Positions 7,680-14,689 of a DNA stretch of 14,868 bases are shown piece after piece. The stretch is from an uncultured Asticcacaulis sp. (GTDB lineage: Bacteria; Pseudomonadota; Alphaproteobacteria; Caulobacterales; Caulobacteraceae). The stretch spans positions 1 to 14,868 of the forward strand of contig CAMLIY010000055.1 in assembly GCA_946480125.1 (NCBI GenBank). The letters are read 5' to 3'. Made by a program: the position numbers and the translations under genes. Position 1 is the stretch's first letter. Each line of letters opens with the position of its first letter. Below the pieces are notes generated by a model. That model did not search any database. It was not told the DNA's origin and saw only the letters and a program-made list of their open reading frames with translations.

Positions 7680-7718
7680 ACTCTGAATTGCCTTCTAAAT
7701 CCGTGAGACTCTGAATTG
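7680..7718 (+). repeat. Short direct repeat at the pyruvate kinase start
   Basis: ACTCTGAATTG occurs at 7680-7690 and again at 7708-7718, 28 bases apart. The second copy ends in the TTG start codon of pyruvate kinase. The TTG of the first copy opens only a nine-codon frame that ends in TGA within the second copy (stop at 7712-7714). Function unknown. Confidence 0.6.
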
Positions 7719-9179
7719 AAAATCCTCCGTCGCCGTAAAACCAAGATCGTCGCCACCTTAGGGCCTGCGAGCTCCAATGCCGAAATGCTGGCGCAACTGT
7801 TCCAGGCCGGCGCCGACGTTTTCCGCCTCAACTTCTCGCACGGCAGCCACGAAGACCATGGCCGCAATATAGAGCTGATCCGCGACCTGGAAGCTAAATC
7901 CAAGCACCCGATCGGCATCCTGGCCGACGTCCAGGGACCGAAGCTGCGTGTCGGCCGCTTCATGGGCGGCGCCGTGGTACTCAACAACGGCCAGGAGTTC
8001 CGCCTCGACCTCAATCCGACGCCGGGCGACAGCCGCCGCGCCAACCTGCCCCACCCCGAAATCATCGCCGCCGCCCAGATCGGTTCGCACCTGCTGCTCG
8101 ATGACGGCAAGCTGAAACTGCGCGTCACCCATGTGCGCGAGGATCACCTGGAAACCATCGTTGTCAATGGCGGCCGCCTCAGCGATCGCAAGGGCGTCAA
8201 TGTGCCGGACGTGGTTCTGCCGATCCCTGCCCTGACAAAAAAGGACCGCGAGGACATGGCCTTCGCGCTGGAACGCGGCGTCGAATATATCGGCCTGTCG
8301 TTCGTCCAGCGCCCGGAAGACGTGCTCGAAGCGCGCGAAATCATCCAGGGTCGCGCCTGGGTGCTGTCCAAGCTCGAAAAGCCGCAGGCGCTTGATAATC
8401 TTGATGAAATCGTTCGCCTCAGTGACGCCATCATGGTGGCGCGCGGCGATCTTGGCGTCGAGCTGCCGCCCGAAGAAGTGCCGCTGGCGCAAAAGCGCAT
8501 TGTGAGTGCGTCGCGCGCCGCCGGCAAGCCGGTCATCGTGGCCACCCAGATGCTGGAATCGATGATTTCCGCCCCGACGCCGACGCGCGCCGAAGCCTCC
8601 GATGTCGCCACAGCCGTATTCGATGGCGCCGATGCCGTCATGCTGTCGGCCGAAACCGCCGCCGGCCAGTTCCCAATCGAGGCGGTCACCATCATGGACC
8701 GCATCGTCGCCCGCGTTGAAACCGATGAGGGCTGGCGCGCCATGACCGACAGCCGCCGCCCGGAACCGGAAAAAACGACCAATGGCGCCATCGCCGTCGC
8801 CGCGCGTCAGGTGGCCCAGACCATCGACGCCGTGGCCATCGCCGCCATGACCAACTCAGCCAGTTCGGCGCTGCGCGTCGCCCGCGAACGGCCGACCGCG
8901 CCGATCATGGGACTGACGCCTAATATGGAAACCGCCCGCCGCCTAGCCCTGTGCTGGGGCGTTCACCCCATCCTGACGCCTATCACCCATTCGATGACCG
9001 AAACCGTTGCCGTCGCCTCCAAGCTGGCGCGTTCGGAAGGCATTGCCGAACCGGGGCAGGATATCGTTATTGTCGCCGGCATGCCGTTCGGCAAGTCGGG
9101 CAGCACCAACAGCTTGCGCGTCGCCCGGGTATCGCGCACCAATGCCGTCGAAGCCGAATTTGATGACGGCGCCCCCTAG
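7716..9179 (+). CDS. pyk: Pyruvate kinase
   Basis: Cytoplasmic enzyme of lower glycolysis/Entner-Doudoroff that turns phosphoenolpyruvate and ADP into pyruvate and ATP; 487 aa, normal length. Visible motifs are KTKIVATLGPASS (8-20), FRLNFSHGSHEDH (37-49), ADVQGPKLRVG (70-80), and a B domain at about 73-172. The active-site Lys219 and Glu221 lie in LSKLE, the ARGDLGVE signature at 242-249, and TQMLESM at 277-283. The start is TTG at 7716. An in-frame TGA at 7704-7706 blocks extension, and the next ATG (residue 24) would lose the conserved N-terminal motif. The ribosome site is weak (GTGAGA). The stop TAG overlaps that of the convergent carboxypeptidase gene. It is the only central-metabolism gene here and fits the adjacent sugar uptake genes. 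Confidence 0.96.
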   Translation: MKILRRRKTKIVATLGPASSNAEMLAQLFQAGADVFRLNFSHGSHEDHGRNIELIRDLEAKSKHPIGILADVQGPKLRVGRFMGGAVVLNNGQEFRLDLNPTPGDSRRANLPHPEIIAAAQIGSHLLLDDGKLKLRVTHVREDHLETIVVNGGRLSDRKGVNVPDVVLPIPALTKKDREDMAFALERGVEYIGLSFVQRPEDVLEAREIIQGRAWVLSKLEKPQALDNLDEIVRLSDAIMVARGDLGVELPPEEVPLAQKRIVSASRAAGKPVIVATQMLESMISAPTPTRAEASDVATAVFDGADAVMLSAETAAGQFPIEAVTIMDRIVARVETDEGWRAMTDSRRPEPEKTTNGAIAVAARQVAQTIDAVAIAAMTNSASSALRVARERPTAPIMGLTPNMETARRLALCWGVHPILTPITHSMTETVAVASKLARSEGIAEPGQDIVIVAGMPFGKSGSTNSLRVARVSRTNAVEAEFDDGAP

Positions 9180-10297
9180 GGCCTGAGCCTGTCAATAATA
9201 TCGGCCAGGGCCTGAAGGCAGGCTTCACCCAGAGCGCGCGATCGCTCGATTGACCACGCCCGCACTGGCTCCGGCGCATCGTCATGATCTTTGAACGGCA
9301 TTTCCAGGGTCATGGCGATGGCGTTGAAACGCTCGGCCACCGCATTGGTCGAGATTGCCAGATTGGCCGCGCCCGGCCCCGGAATAGCATAGCCGAATTT
9401 GGTCTGGAAATCCGGCGTTCGCGCCAGCAGGCGATCGAGATAGGCCTGGTAAAGCGCCCCCCGCGCCGCAGTCCATGACGGTGTGCCCTCGAAGCCCGCC
9501 ATGAAAACATGCGGAATGGCTTCGTCCCCATGGACATCGATAGCGAAATCGACGCCGCTCTCCTCCATGGCCCGCACAACACAGAGGATTTCGGGACTGC
9601 GTGCCGGTGTGGGGTTTGCCCATTCGCGGTTGAGATCAACCCCGGCGGCATTGGTACGCAGGTGTCCGCGCGCGCTGCCGTCCGGATTCATATTCGGAAC
9701 AATATACAAGGTGGCGGCTTCACGCAGCCTGATCGCCGCCGACTCATTGCCGGTCAGGAAGGCCAGCGCGCCCTCCATCCACCATTCGGCCATGGTTTCG
9801 CCGGGATGCTGGCGGGCATAGAGCCAGACCTTGGCCGCGCCATCGCCGAGGGTAAACAGGTCGATATCACGGCCATCGAGCGTCTGGCCCAATATCTTGT
9901 GACCAATGTCCGGCAAGGCGGCGGTCTGAGCCACCAGCGCCCGGTGACGTTCGGAGGAGAAGGGCGCGAAATAGGCGAACCAGACGGTATCACCGGCAGG
10001 GGTGTGCCGGATGGTCAGGACGCCATTGTCATAGTTGGTATCCGCGCACAGCCAGTCGGCATTATCCGAGCTGACGCGGGCGCGATAGTTTTCCCAGCCC
10101 GCCGGATAGGCCGAGCCACCGGCATTGGTGATGCGCAGGGTCAGGTCAAGGCCTGCCGCGCCATCGACGCGGAAAGAAAACCACTGATAATAGTGCGAGC
10201 CGTTATCGGGCCGGATCGCCAGATCCCACTGACCGGCCTCGCCGCCCAGAACCTCGATATTACCGCCGTCGAAATCGGCTGAGAACGTAACTGGCAT
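9176..10297 (-). CDS. M14 zinc carboxypeptidase, cytosolic (CCP-like) type
   Basis: A metallocarboxypeptidase (373 aa) without a signal peptide. The N-terminal beta-rich domain (about 1-125) followed by a carboxypeptidase domain is typical of the cytosolic CCP-like branch of family M14. Zinc ligands are His164 and Glu167 (HPGE) and His256 (DVHGDE). NMNPDGSARG (202-211) and DLNREW (221-226) give substrate-binding Arg and Asn. Glu332 in TLEMPFK is the probable general base. All key residues are present, so it should be active on C-terminal residues of peptides or proteins; the substrate is unknown. The ATG at 10297 has a strong GGAGG six bases upstream. It lies 79 bases after the S9-family gene on the same strand and may be co-transcribed. 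It overlaps pyk by four bases at the stop codons. Confidence 0.9.
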   Translation of the reverse strand: MPVTFSADFDGGNIEVLGGEAGQWDLAIRPDNGSHYYQWFSFRVDGAAGLDLTLRITNAGGSAYPAGWENYRARVSSDNADWLCADTNYDNGVLTIRHTPAGDTVWFAYFAPFSSERHRALVAQTAALPDIGHKILGQTLDGRDIDLFTLGDGAAKVWLYARQHPGETMAEWWMEGALAFLTGNESAAIRLREAATLYIVPNMNPDGSARGHLRTNAAGVDLNREWANPTPARSPEILCVVRAMEESGVDFAIDVHGDEAIPHVFMAGFEGTPSWTAARGALYQAYLDRLLARTPDFQTKFGYAIPGPGAANLAISTNAVAERFNAIAMTLEMPFKDHDDAPEPVRAWSIERSRALGEACLQALADIIDRLRP

Positions 10298-10376
10298 GGC
10301 GAACCTCCGGCGCGAACTGTTTCCGGTGTATCTATCCGAAATCAGCGCTTCACGCTCATCACTTTTCCCGCGACCT

Positions 10377-12653
10377 TCAATTGGGATTATAAATCTTCAG
10401 AAAATCAAGCACAGCTTCGGCGGTCCCCAGGCGCGCCGCTTCTGTTTTAAGGTCGTGATCGCTGCCGGGCAGTTCAACATAGGTCACGGCTTTTCCAGCC
10501 GCCTTAAGCGCATCGCGCATCGCCTGGCTCTGACGCACCGGCACCGACTTGTCATCCGCCTGATGCACCAGCAGCATCGGCGTCCTGATTTCCGCCACCT
10601 GATTGCGCGGAGACAGACCATTCCAGCCCGACGGATCGCCGAGATAGCCGGTAACGATCGACACCGATCCCGGATCGGGCGAAAAGGCGCGCGGCCATTC
10701 CGCGTCTGCCGTCAGGCTAGCGATCTGGTCGGGGTCCGGCAGGGGCCGCTTGCCCTTTACCCAACTGACATAATCGCCAATATCGGAAATACCGCCCAGC
10801 GCGGCCGCGCAGCGATACGGGCCTGATATTGCCCCTTCCAGCGCCGCGTAGCCGCCATAGCCCTTGCCAATAAGGCAAATCCGCGCCGGATCGGCCAGGC
10901 CTTCGCCGACCAGATAGCGCGCACCATCGGCGAGATCGGACTGCATGGCTCGGCCCCACTGATTGCGTCCGGCCGCCATGAAGGCACGGCCGGCGCCATC
11001 GGAGCCGCGATAATTGGGTTGCAGAACCAGATAGCCGCGCGAGGCCAGCACCTGGGCCAGCCAGTCGAAACCCCGCTGATCGTGCGCCTGCGGCCCGTCA
11101 TGCGGCAGTACGATCAGCGGCAGGCGCTTGGGCTCCGGCTTTGGCGGCAAGGTCAGCAGGGCGCCGATTTCCAGACCGTCGGATGACTTGTAGCTGATGA
11201 CTTTTTGCGAGGCGACCCATTCCGACGGCACTTCCGGATGAACGTCACCAATTTCGAGGGTCTTGCCCGTCGTGAAATCAATGAAATAATAGGCGCCCGG
11301 TTCTTCGCCGCCCTGGGCGAAGATGATCATCTGGTGCGGATCGCGCGCGGTGGAGACCACCTTGACCGCCTGCCCCGGCGCGGCGTCCTGCGCCCGCTGG
11401 TAAAGCCGGCTCAGAACCGGATCGGTGAGCGTATATTCCGGCGCCTCACCGTTTTCAACAAAGCCCGCCAGTCGGCCGGTTTCGGGATTGAAGACCGGCC
11501 GGTCGCGCGTGGCGTCCCCCGGTTCGAGCGGTGCGGACAGGCTGCCATCCGCCGCCAGTTCGTAATAATGGAAACGCCGGTCAGCCCCTTGCGCCGTGCT
11601 GCCCGCCTCCACATCGAAAATCACGATCGACTGGCCGTCACGCCCAAGCCCCGCCATGAAGGGCGCGAAAGTGCCGTCACGCGTCACGATCTTGCGCGTC
11701 AGGACCGGCTTCCATTTGCCGCCCGTCTTGCGCTCGATGCTAAACTGTTCATTGCGGAAACTGTAGACGGAACGCGCAACGATATTGCCCTGTTTATCGA
11801 GCAGCCAGTCATCAACATAGCGGTTTTCGCGGTCGAGATCACCGCCGCCGTCATTGATCATCTGGCCCTGTCCGGTTTCGGGATCGCTGCGCCACAAATA
11901 GACGCGTTTGGTCGGCTGGCCGCTCATCGTCAGGCCGCGCATTTCGAGATAGGGGCCGATCAGTTGCGGCTTGCCGTCCACCGTCACCACGTCCGGCGTC
12001 CCGAGCGCCAGGTTGGCATATTCGCTCATCCGTTCCCCCAGGCCGATACCGGCGCGTTCGGCGATATTGACCGAGGTGACGGCGGTCTGGGCGCGAACGC
12101 CGTAATAGGCGCAGCCGGGTATTGTGATCGAATTCAGCGCGTTCATCATCGCGCTGTTATCGGCCACATTTTCAGCCGAACTGTTCGCTTTGGGCGCCGG
12201 CATCGTATTGCTTTGGGCAACACTGGCGCTAAGCTGCGTCGAATCCGCCTTTTTCTCAGCTGGTCCGTCGCCGCAGGTGCCCCGCAGGCCGGTCGCTGTT
12301 GTCGAAATCAGGACGTGATTGTCATCCGCCCACGCAATGGCGGAAATATCACCGGGATTAAGCTTTATGACGCGTTTGGTCTGGTCGGTCACGCGATAGA
12401 CCACCAGTACGCGATAACCTTCGAGCCAGGTGACGAAAGCGATCTGCGCCCCATCCTGGGACAGGGCCACCTGCTCGATATGCGGCCGTTTAACAAATAT
12501 ATCGATGGGCGGCGGCGCATCGACCGGCCGCGTACGCACCGCGCCCCGCACCACTATCTCGGTCGGCGCCTGGGGTGTTTGCGCCGCAGCGCCCCCCGTA
12601 AGCGCTGTCAGGCTTAAACCCGCCGCCATGACCATCAGGTATCTGTGTGACAT
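10377..12653 (-). CDS. Exported S9-family (prolyl oligopeptidase-like) protein, nucleophile missing
   Basis: A 758-aa protein with signal peptide (MSHRYLMVMAAGLSLTALTG, cleavage near GAAAQ). A poorly conserved beta-propeller region spans about 45-480 and a C-terminal alpha/beta-hydrolase domain about 490-758. The hydrolase part shows VLPHDGPQAHDQRGFDW, QPNYRGSDGAGRAF, the elbow IGKGYGGYAAL, HQADDKSVPV (probable Asp700) and GSDHDL (His733). S9 enzymes carry G-x-S-Y-G-G at the elbow. Here it is G-K-G-Y-G-G, so residue 598 is Gly in place of the nucleophile Ser. Asp and His remain. The HGGP motif is also altered to HDGP. A Ser/Ala/Asn-rich insert lies between Cys127 and Cys181. The frame is intact and the ribosome site good (GGGGGAG), so this is likely an expressed non-enzymatic or changed-function protein, not a broken gene. 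Confidence 0.85.
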   Translation of the reverse strand: MSHRYLMVMAAGLSLTALTGGAAAQTPQAPTEIVVRGAVRTRPVDAPPPIDIFVKRPHIEQVALSQDGAQIAFVTWLEGYRVLVVYRVTDQTKRVIKLNPGDISAIAWADDNHVLISTTATGLRGTCGDGPAEKKADSTQLSASVAQSNTMPAPKANSSAENVADNSAMMNALNSITIPGCAYYGVRAQTAVTSVNIAERAGIGLGERMSEYANLALGTPDVVTVDGKPQLIGPYLEMRGLTMSGQPTKRVYLWRSDPETGQGQMINDGGGDLDRENRYVDDWLLDKQGNIVARSVYSFRNEQFSIERKTGGKWKPVLTRKIVTRDGTFAPFMAGLGRDGQSIVIFDVEAGSTAQGADRRFHYYELAADGSLSAPLEPGDATRDRPVFNPETGRLAGFVENGEAPEYTLTDPVLSRLYQRAQDAAPGQAVKVVSTARDPHQMIIFAQGGEEPGAYYFIDFTTGKTLEIGDVHPEVPSEWVASQKVISYKSSDGLEIGALLTLPPKPEPKRLPLIVLPHDGPQAHDQRGFDWLAQVLASRGYLVLQPNYRGSDGAGRAFMAAGRNQWGRAMQSDLADGARYLVGEGLADPARICLIGKGYGGYAALEGAISGPYRCAAALGGISDIGDYVSWVKGKRPLPDPDQIASLTADAEWPRAFSPDPGSVSIVTGYLGDPSGWNGLSPRNQVAEIRTPMLLVHQADDKSVPVRQSQAMRDALKAAGKAVTYVELPGSDHDLKTEAARLGTAEAVLDFLKIYNPN

Positions 12654-12814
12654 CGTAAACTCCCCCTCAACTGTGCCGTCCGCTCTTTGGCGGTTTGAAT
12701 GCTTACCGGCAGTCGCGCCATTACACAGCGGATTTCATCGCCATGCAAGCTATTCCGCGCCTTCCGTACGCTGGCCCGTTTCGTGCAACGCGGGACCTGA
12801 CCTCAGGAGAACCC

Positions 12815-13003
12815 ATGTCCCGTTTCAAACGCCTTGCGCCCTATTTCCTGATAGGTCCGATCAGCGGACCGCTTTTGGCCGGTGTGGTGCATAATCTGCG
12901 CGGCGGGCGTCCGGTGCTTGGGCTTATGTATGCCGTTGCCCTGATTGAATACGCCATTCTCCTGCCTTTTCTGATGACAAAAATGGTCGTGGCCCTCGGC
13001 TGA
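12815..13003 (+). CDS. Small two-helix membrane protein, unknown function
   Basis: A 62-aa product I do not recognise by function. It has two hydrophobic stretches, about residues 8-26 (PYFLIGPISGPLLAGVVHN) and 34-60 (VLGLMYAVALIEYAILLPFL and on). A short basic loop (NLRGGRP) joins them. Start: ATG at 12815 with AGGAGA six bases upstream; a longer reading from 12695 lacks this support. It reads divergently from the S9-family gene, with 161 bases between the starts. The good ribosome site and clean helix pattern argue that it is real. Confidence 0.72.
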   Translation: MSRFKRLAPYFLIGPISGPLLAGVVHNLRGGRPVLGLMYAVALIEYAILLPFLMTKMVVALG

Positions 13004-13027
13004 AATCAATCAGGTTCGGCATTTTTC

Positions 13028-13057
13028 TTGGCAAGACGACCTATAAGGCCGTATGAG
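13028..13057 (+). promoter_or_regulatory. Candidate promoter of the LacI-family gene
   Basis: TTGGCA at 13028-13033 and TATGAG at 13052-13057 are spaced by 18 bases, 28 bases before the regulator ATG. Matches to sigma70-like consensus are fair, not strong. Confidence 0.35.
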
Positions 13058-13084
13058 AAAGCAACAGATGTTTCAGGACTGATC

Positions 13085-14104
13085 ATGCCGACCATCAACG
13101 ACGTCGCCAAACTGGCCGGCGTTTCCACCGCCACCGTGTCCCGCGTGCTCAACGACTACGCCCACGTCTCTGCGGCCGTGCTGGAAAAGGTGATGGGCGC
13201 CATCGATCAACTGGGCTACGAGCCGAACCAGATGGCCAAGTCCCTGCGCACACTGAAGACCTCGCGCCTGATCGTCACCGTTCCCAATATCACCAATGCC
13301 TTTTTCGCCAATATCATCCGCGGTGTGGAAGAAGCCGCGCTGGCCGCCGGCTATACCGTTCTGCTCGGCGATGTCGGTTACGCGTCGGTTTCGGGGGGCG
13401 ATAGCGAAGACGCCTATGCCGGTTTGCTGCGCCGGAAAGAGGCGGACGGCATGATCTTCCTGGGCCACACCCTGCCGGTGTCGCTCAATGACCTGGTGGC
13501 GAAAAAGGGAGCCGCCGCACCGATCGTCAATGGCTGCGAATTCAGCGAGTCTCTCAGCGTCTCTTCGGTGCACATCGACAACGCCCTGGCGGCGCGTCAG
13601 GTCATGGATCACCTCTACGGTCTTGGCCATCGCCGTATCGGCGTCATCACCGGTGACCTGCGCAGTCCGATCAGCCGCGACCGCCTGCAGGGCGTCACCG
13701 CCAGCGCCGATCAGCGCGGCCGCAGCAACGACCTGACCATAGTTACCGGCGACTATTCGATCGAATGCGGCGCCGACATGACGCGGCAACTGCTGGCCCA
13801 GACCAAACGCCCGACGGCCATTTTCTGCTTCAGCGACGACATGGCGTTCGGCGCGCTCCACGCCATCCGCGCGGTCGGTCTGACCTGTCCGGCGGATATC
13901 TCAGTGGCCGGTTTCGATGATGTCCACCTGTCGCGATTTTCGGCGCCGTCGCTGACAACCGTGCGCCAGCCGATGCACGAAATCGGCCGCAAGACGGTGG
14001 AGCTGCTGCTCGGCATTATCGATGGCGGCGCCACCGAACGCGTCAATATCACGCTCGACCACGAACTGGTTATCCGCGAAAGCACCGCCGCGCCCAAGGC
14101 TTAG
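13085..14104 (+). CDS. LacI/GalR-family transcription regulator
   Basis: A 339-aa DNA-binding regulator, probably a sugar-responsive repressor. The helix-turn-helix is at 4-23 (INDVAKLAGVSTATVSRVLN) and the hinge helix at about 47-58 (PNQMAKSLRTLK). The periplasmic-binding-protein-like ligand domain runs from about 61 to the end, with family segments IIRGVEEAALAAGY, GHRRIGVITG, AIFCFSDDMAFGAL and ISVAGFDD. Start: ATG at 13085, giving the usual MPTINDVAKLAG beginning, with AGGA upstream. A TTG 19 codons earlier is unlikely. No carbohydrate gene is directly adjacent. Possible targets are the operator candidate at 7561-7572 and the imperfect palindrome at 14146-14161 just downstream. The ligand cannot be told from sequence. 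Confidence 0.92.
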   Translation: MPTINDVAKLAGVSTATVSRVLNDYAHVSAAVLEKVMGAIDQLGYEPNQMAKSLRTLKTSRLIVTVPNITNAFFANIIRGVEEAALAAGYTVLLGDVGYASVSGGDSEDAYAGLLRRKEADGMIFLGHTLPVSLNDLVAKKGAAAPIVNGCEFSESLSVSSVHIDNALAARQVMDHLYGLGHRRIGVITGDLRSPISRDRLQGVTASADQRGRSNDLTIVTGDYSIECGADMTRQLLAQTKRPTAIFCFSDDMAFGALHAIRAVGLTCPADISVAGFDDVHLSRFSAPSLTTVRQPMHEIGRKTVELLLGIIDGGATERVNITLDHELVIRESTAAPKA

Positions 14105-14145
14105 ACGTCCCGCAAACTGCGAATCATTCTCTCTCATCGACAGGA

Positions 14146-14161
14146 TTGTAATCGATTTCAA
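14146..14161. promoter_or_regulatory. Imperfect palindrome, possible LacI-type operator
   Basis: TTGTAATCGATTTCAA pairs at 7 of 8 positions around a central CpG and has the 16-base length common for LacI-family operators. It lies between the LacI-family gene and the cytochrome c start, 78 bases before that GTG. Nearby TTTTGCAAAA (14175-14184) is a second, perfect palindrome. Chance is a real alternative. Confidence 0.3.
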
Positions 14162-14238
14162 GTCGTGATACCCATTTTGCAAAACATCGATCGTGCGCCA
14201 TGATCGCCGGGTCCAAAAACAGGTTGCAGGAGCCTTCA

Positions 14239-14649
14239 GTGCCAATATTTTCGAGCCGTTTGCGGCCCGCTATTGTCTTCATTATCGCCGCGGTTTCCGC
14301 GCCGGTCGCCCATGCCGCCCCCTCTATGGATGCCGCCCAATTGGCGGCTGGTGAAAAAGCCTTCGCCCAGTGCAAGGCCTGCCATTCGATCGAAAAGGGC
14401 AAGAGCGACGGTGTCGGACCCAATCTTTACGGCGTCTATGGCGCGAAATCAGGCGGACATTCTGCCACTTTCAAATATTCCGCCGCCATGAAAAACGCCG
14501 GCCTGACCTGGAATGAGGCCGGCCTCAATGCCTTTCTGCTGGCGCCGATGAAGGCCGTGCCGGGCACGAAGATGACCTATGGTGGCGTCAAGGACGATGC
14601 CAAACGCGCCGCTCTGGTCTACTACCTCAAGGTCAAGTCGACGGAATAA
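14239..14649 (+). CDS. Exported class I cytochrome c
   Basis: A periplasmic single-haem electron carrier of 136 aa. The signal peptide (MPIFSSRLRPAIVFIIAAVS, cleavage near APVAHA) leads to a mature part with haem site CKACH (45-49). GVGPNLYGVYG (58-68) is the usual class I segment, and the axial Met112 lies in GTKMTYGG. The pattern matches cytochrome c2/c550-type proteins. Start: GTG at 14239 with AGGAG six bases upstream. The ATG at 14200 is possible but lacks a ribosome site and would put charged residues before the signal. It is followed after 40 bases by another exported protein on the same strand, so the two may form an operon, with this subunit taking electrons from a periplasmic dehydrogenase (inference). 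Confidence 0.93.
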   Translation: MPIFSSRLRPAIVFIIAAVSAPVAHAAPSMDAAQLAAGEKAFAQCKACHSIEKGKSDGVGPNLYGVYGAKSGGHSATFKYSAAMKNAGLTWNEAGLNAFLLAPMKAVPGTKMTYGGVKDDAKRAALVYYLKVKSTE

Positions 14650-14689
14650 GACACAGAGCTCGCAAAGGGCCTGACAGCAAGGGATGGAA

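Larger units (their letters stand above)
7263..7715. other. Divergent regulatory region, sugar symporter / pyruvate kinase
   Basis: No gene seen. The stretch is much richer in A+T than its surroundings. It holds several inverted repeats: AAAAAC-GT-GTTTTT at 7336-7349, an imperfect 15-bp palindrome at 7381-7395 (TGCAGCAATTCTGCA), TTGTC-T-GACAA at 7429-7439, and the perfect 12-bp palindrome at 7561-7572. If the -10 box at 7536-7541 drives the symporter, its leader is about 265 bases. A second candidate promoter for that gene, with TATACC at 7414-7419 on the minus strand, would give a shorter leader. I see no convincing -35/-10 pair for pyruvate kinase. Confidence 0.7.

Noticed and set aside
11205..12617. 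A 470-codon open frame antisense to the S9-family gene
   Set aside because: High-GC shadow frame; the translation is rich in Arg/His with no family resemblance, while the minus strand codes for an intact signal peptide and hydrolase domain.
13004..13027. Possible terminator after the small membrane protein (CTGA/TCAG before a T-run)
   Set aside because: A four-pair stem with a six-base loop that does not abut the T-run is not convincing.
13056..13077. Possible autoregulatory operator before the LacI-family gene (TGAGAAA ... TTTCA)
   Set aside because: Only the outer bases match and there is no CpG centre; chance similarity in a short stretch.
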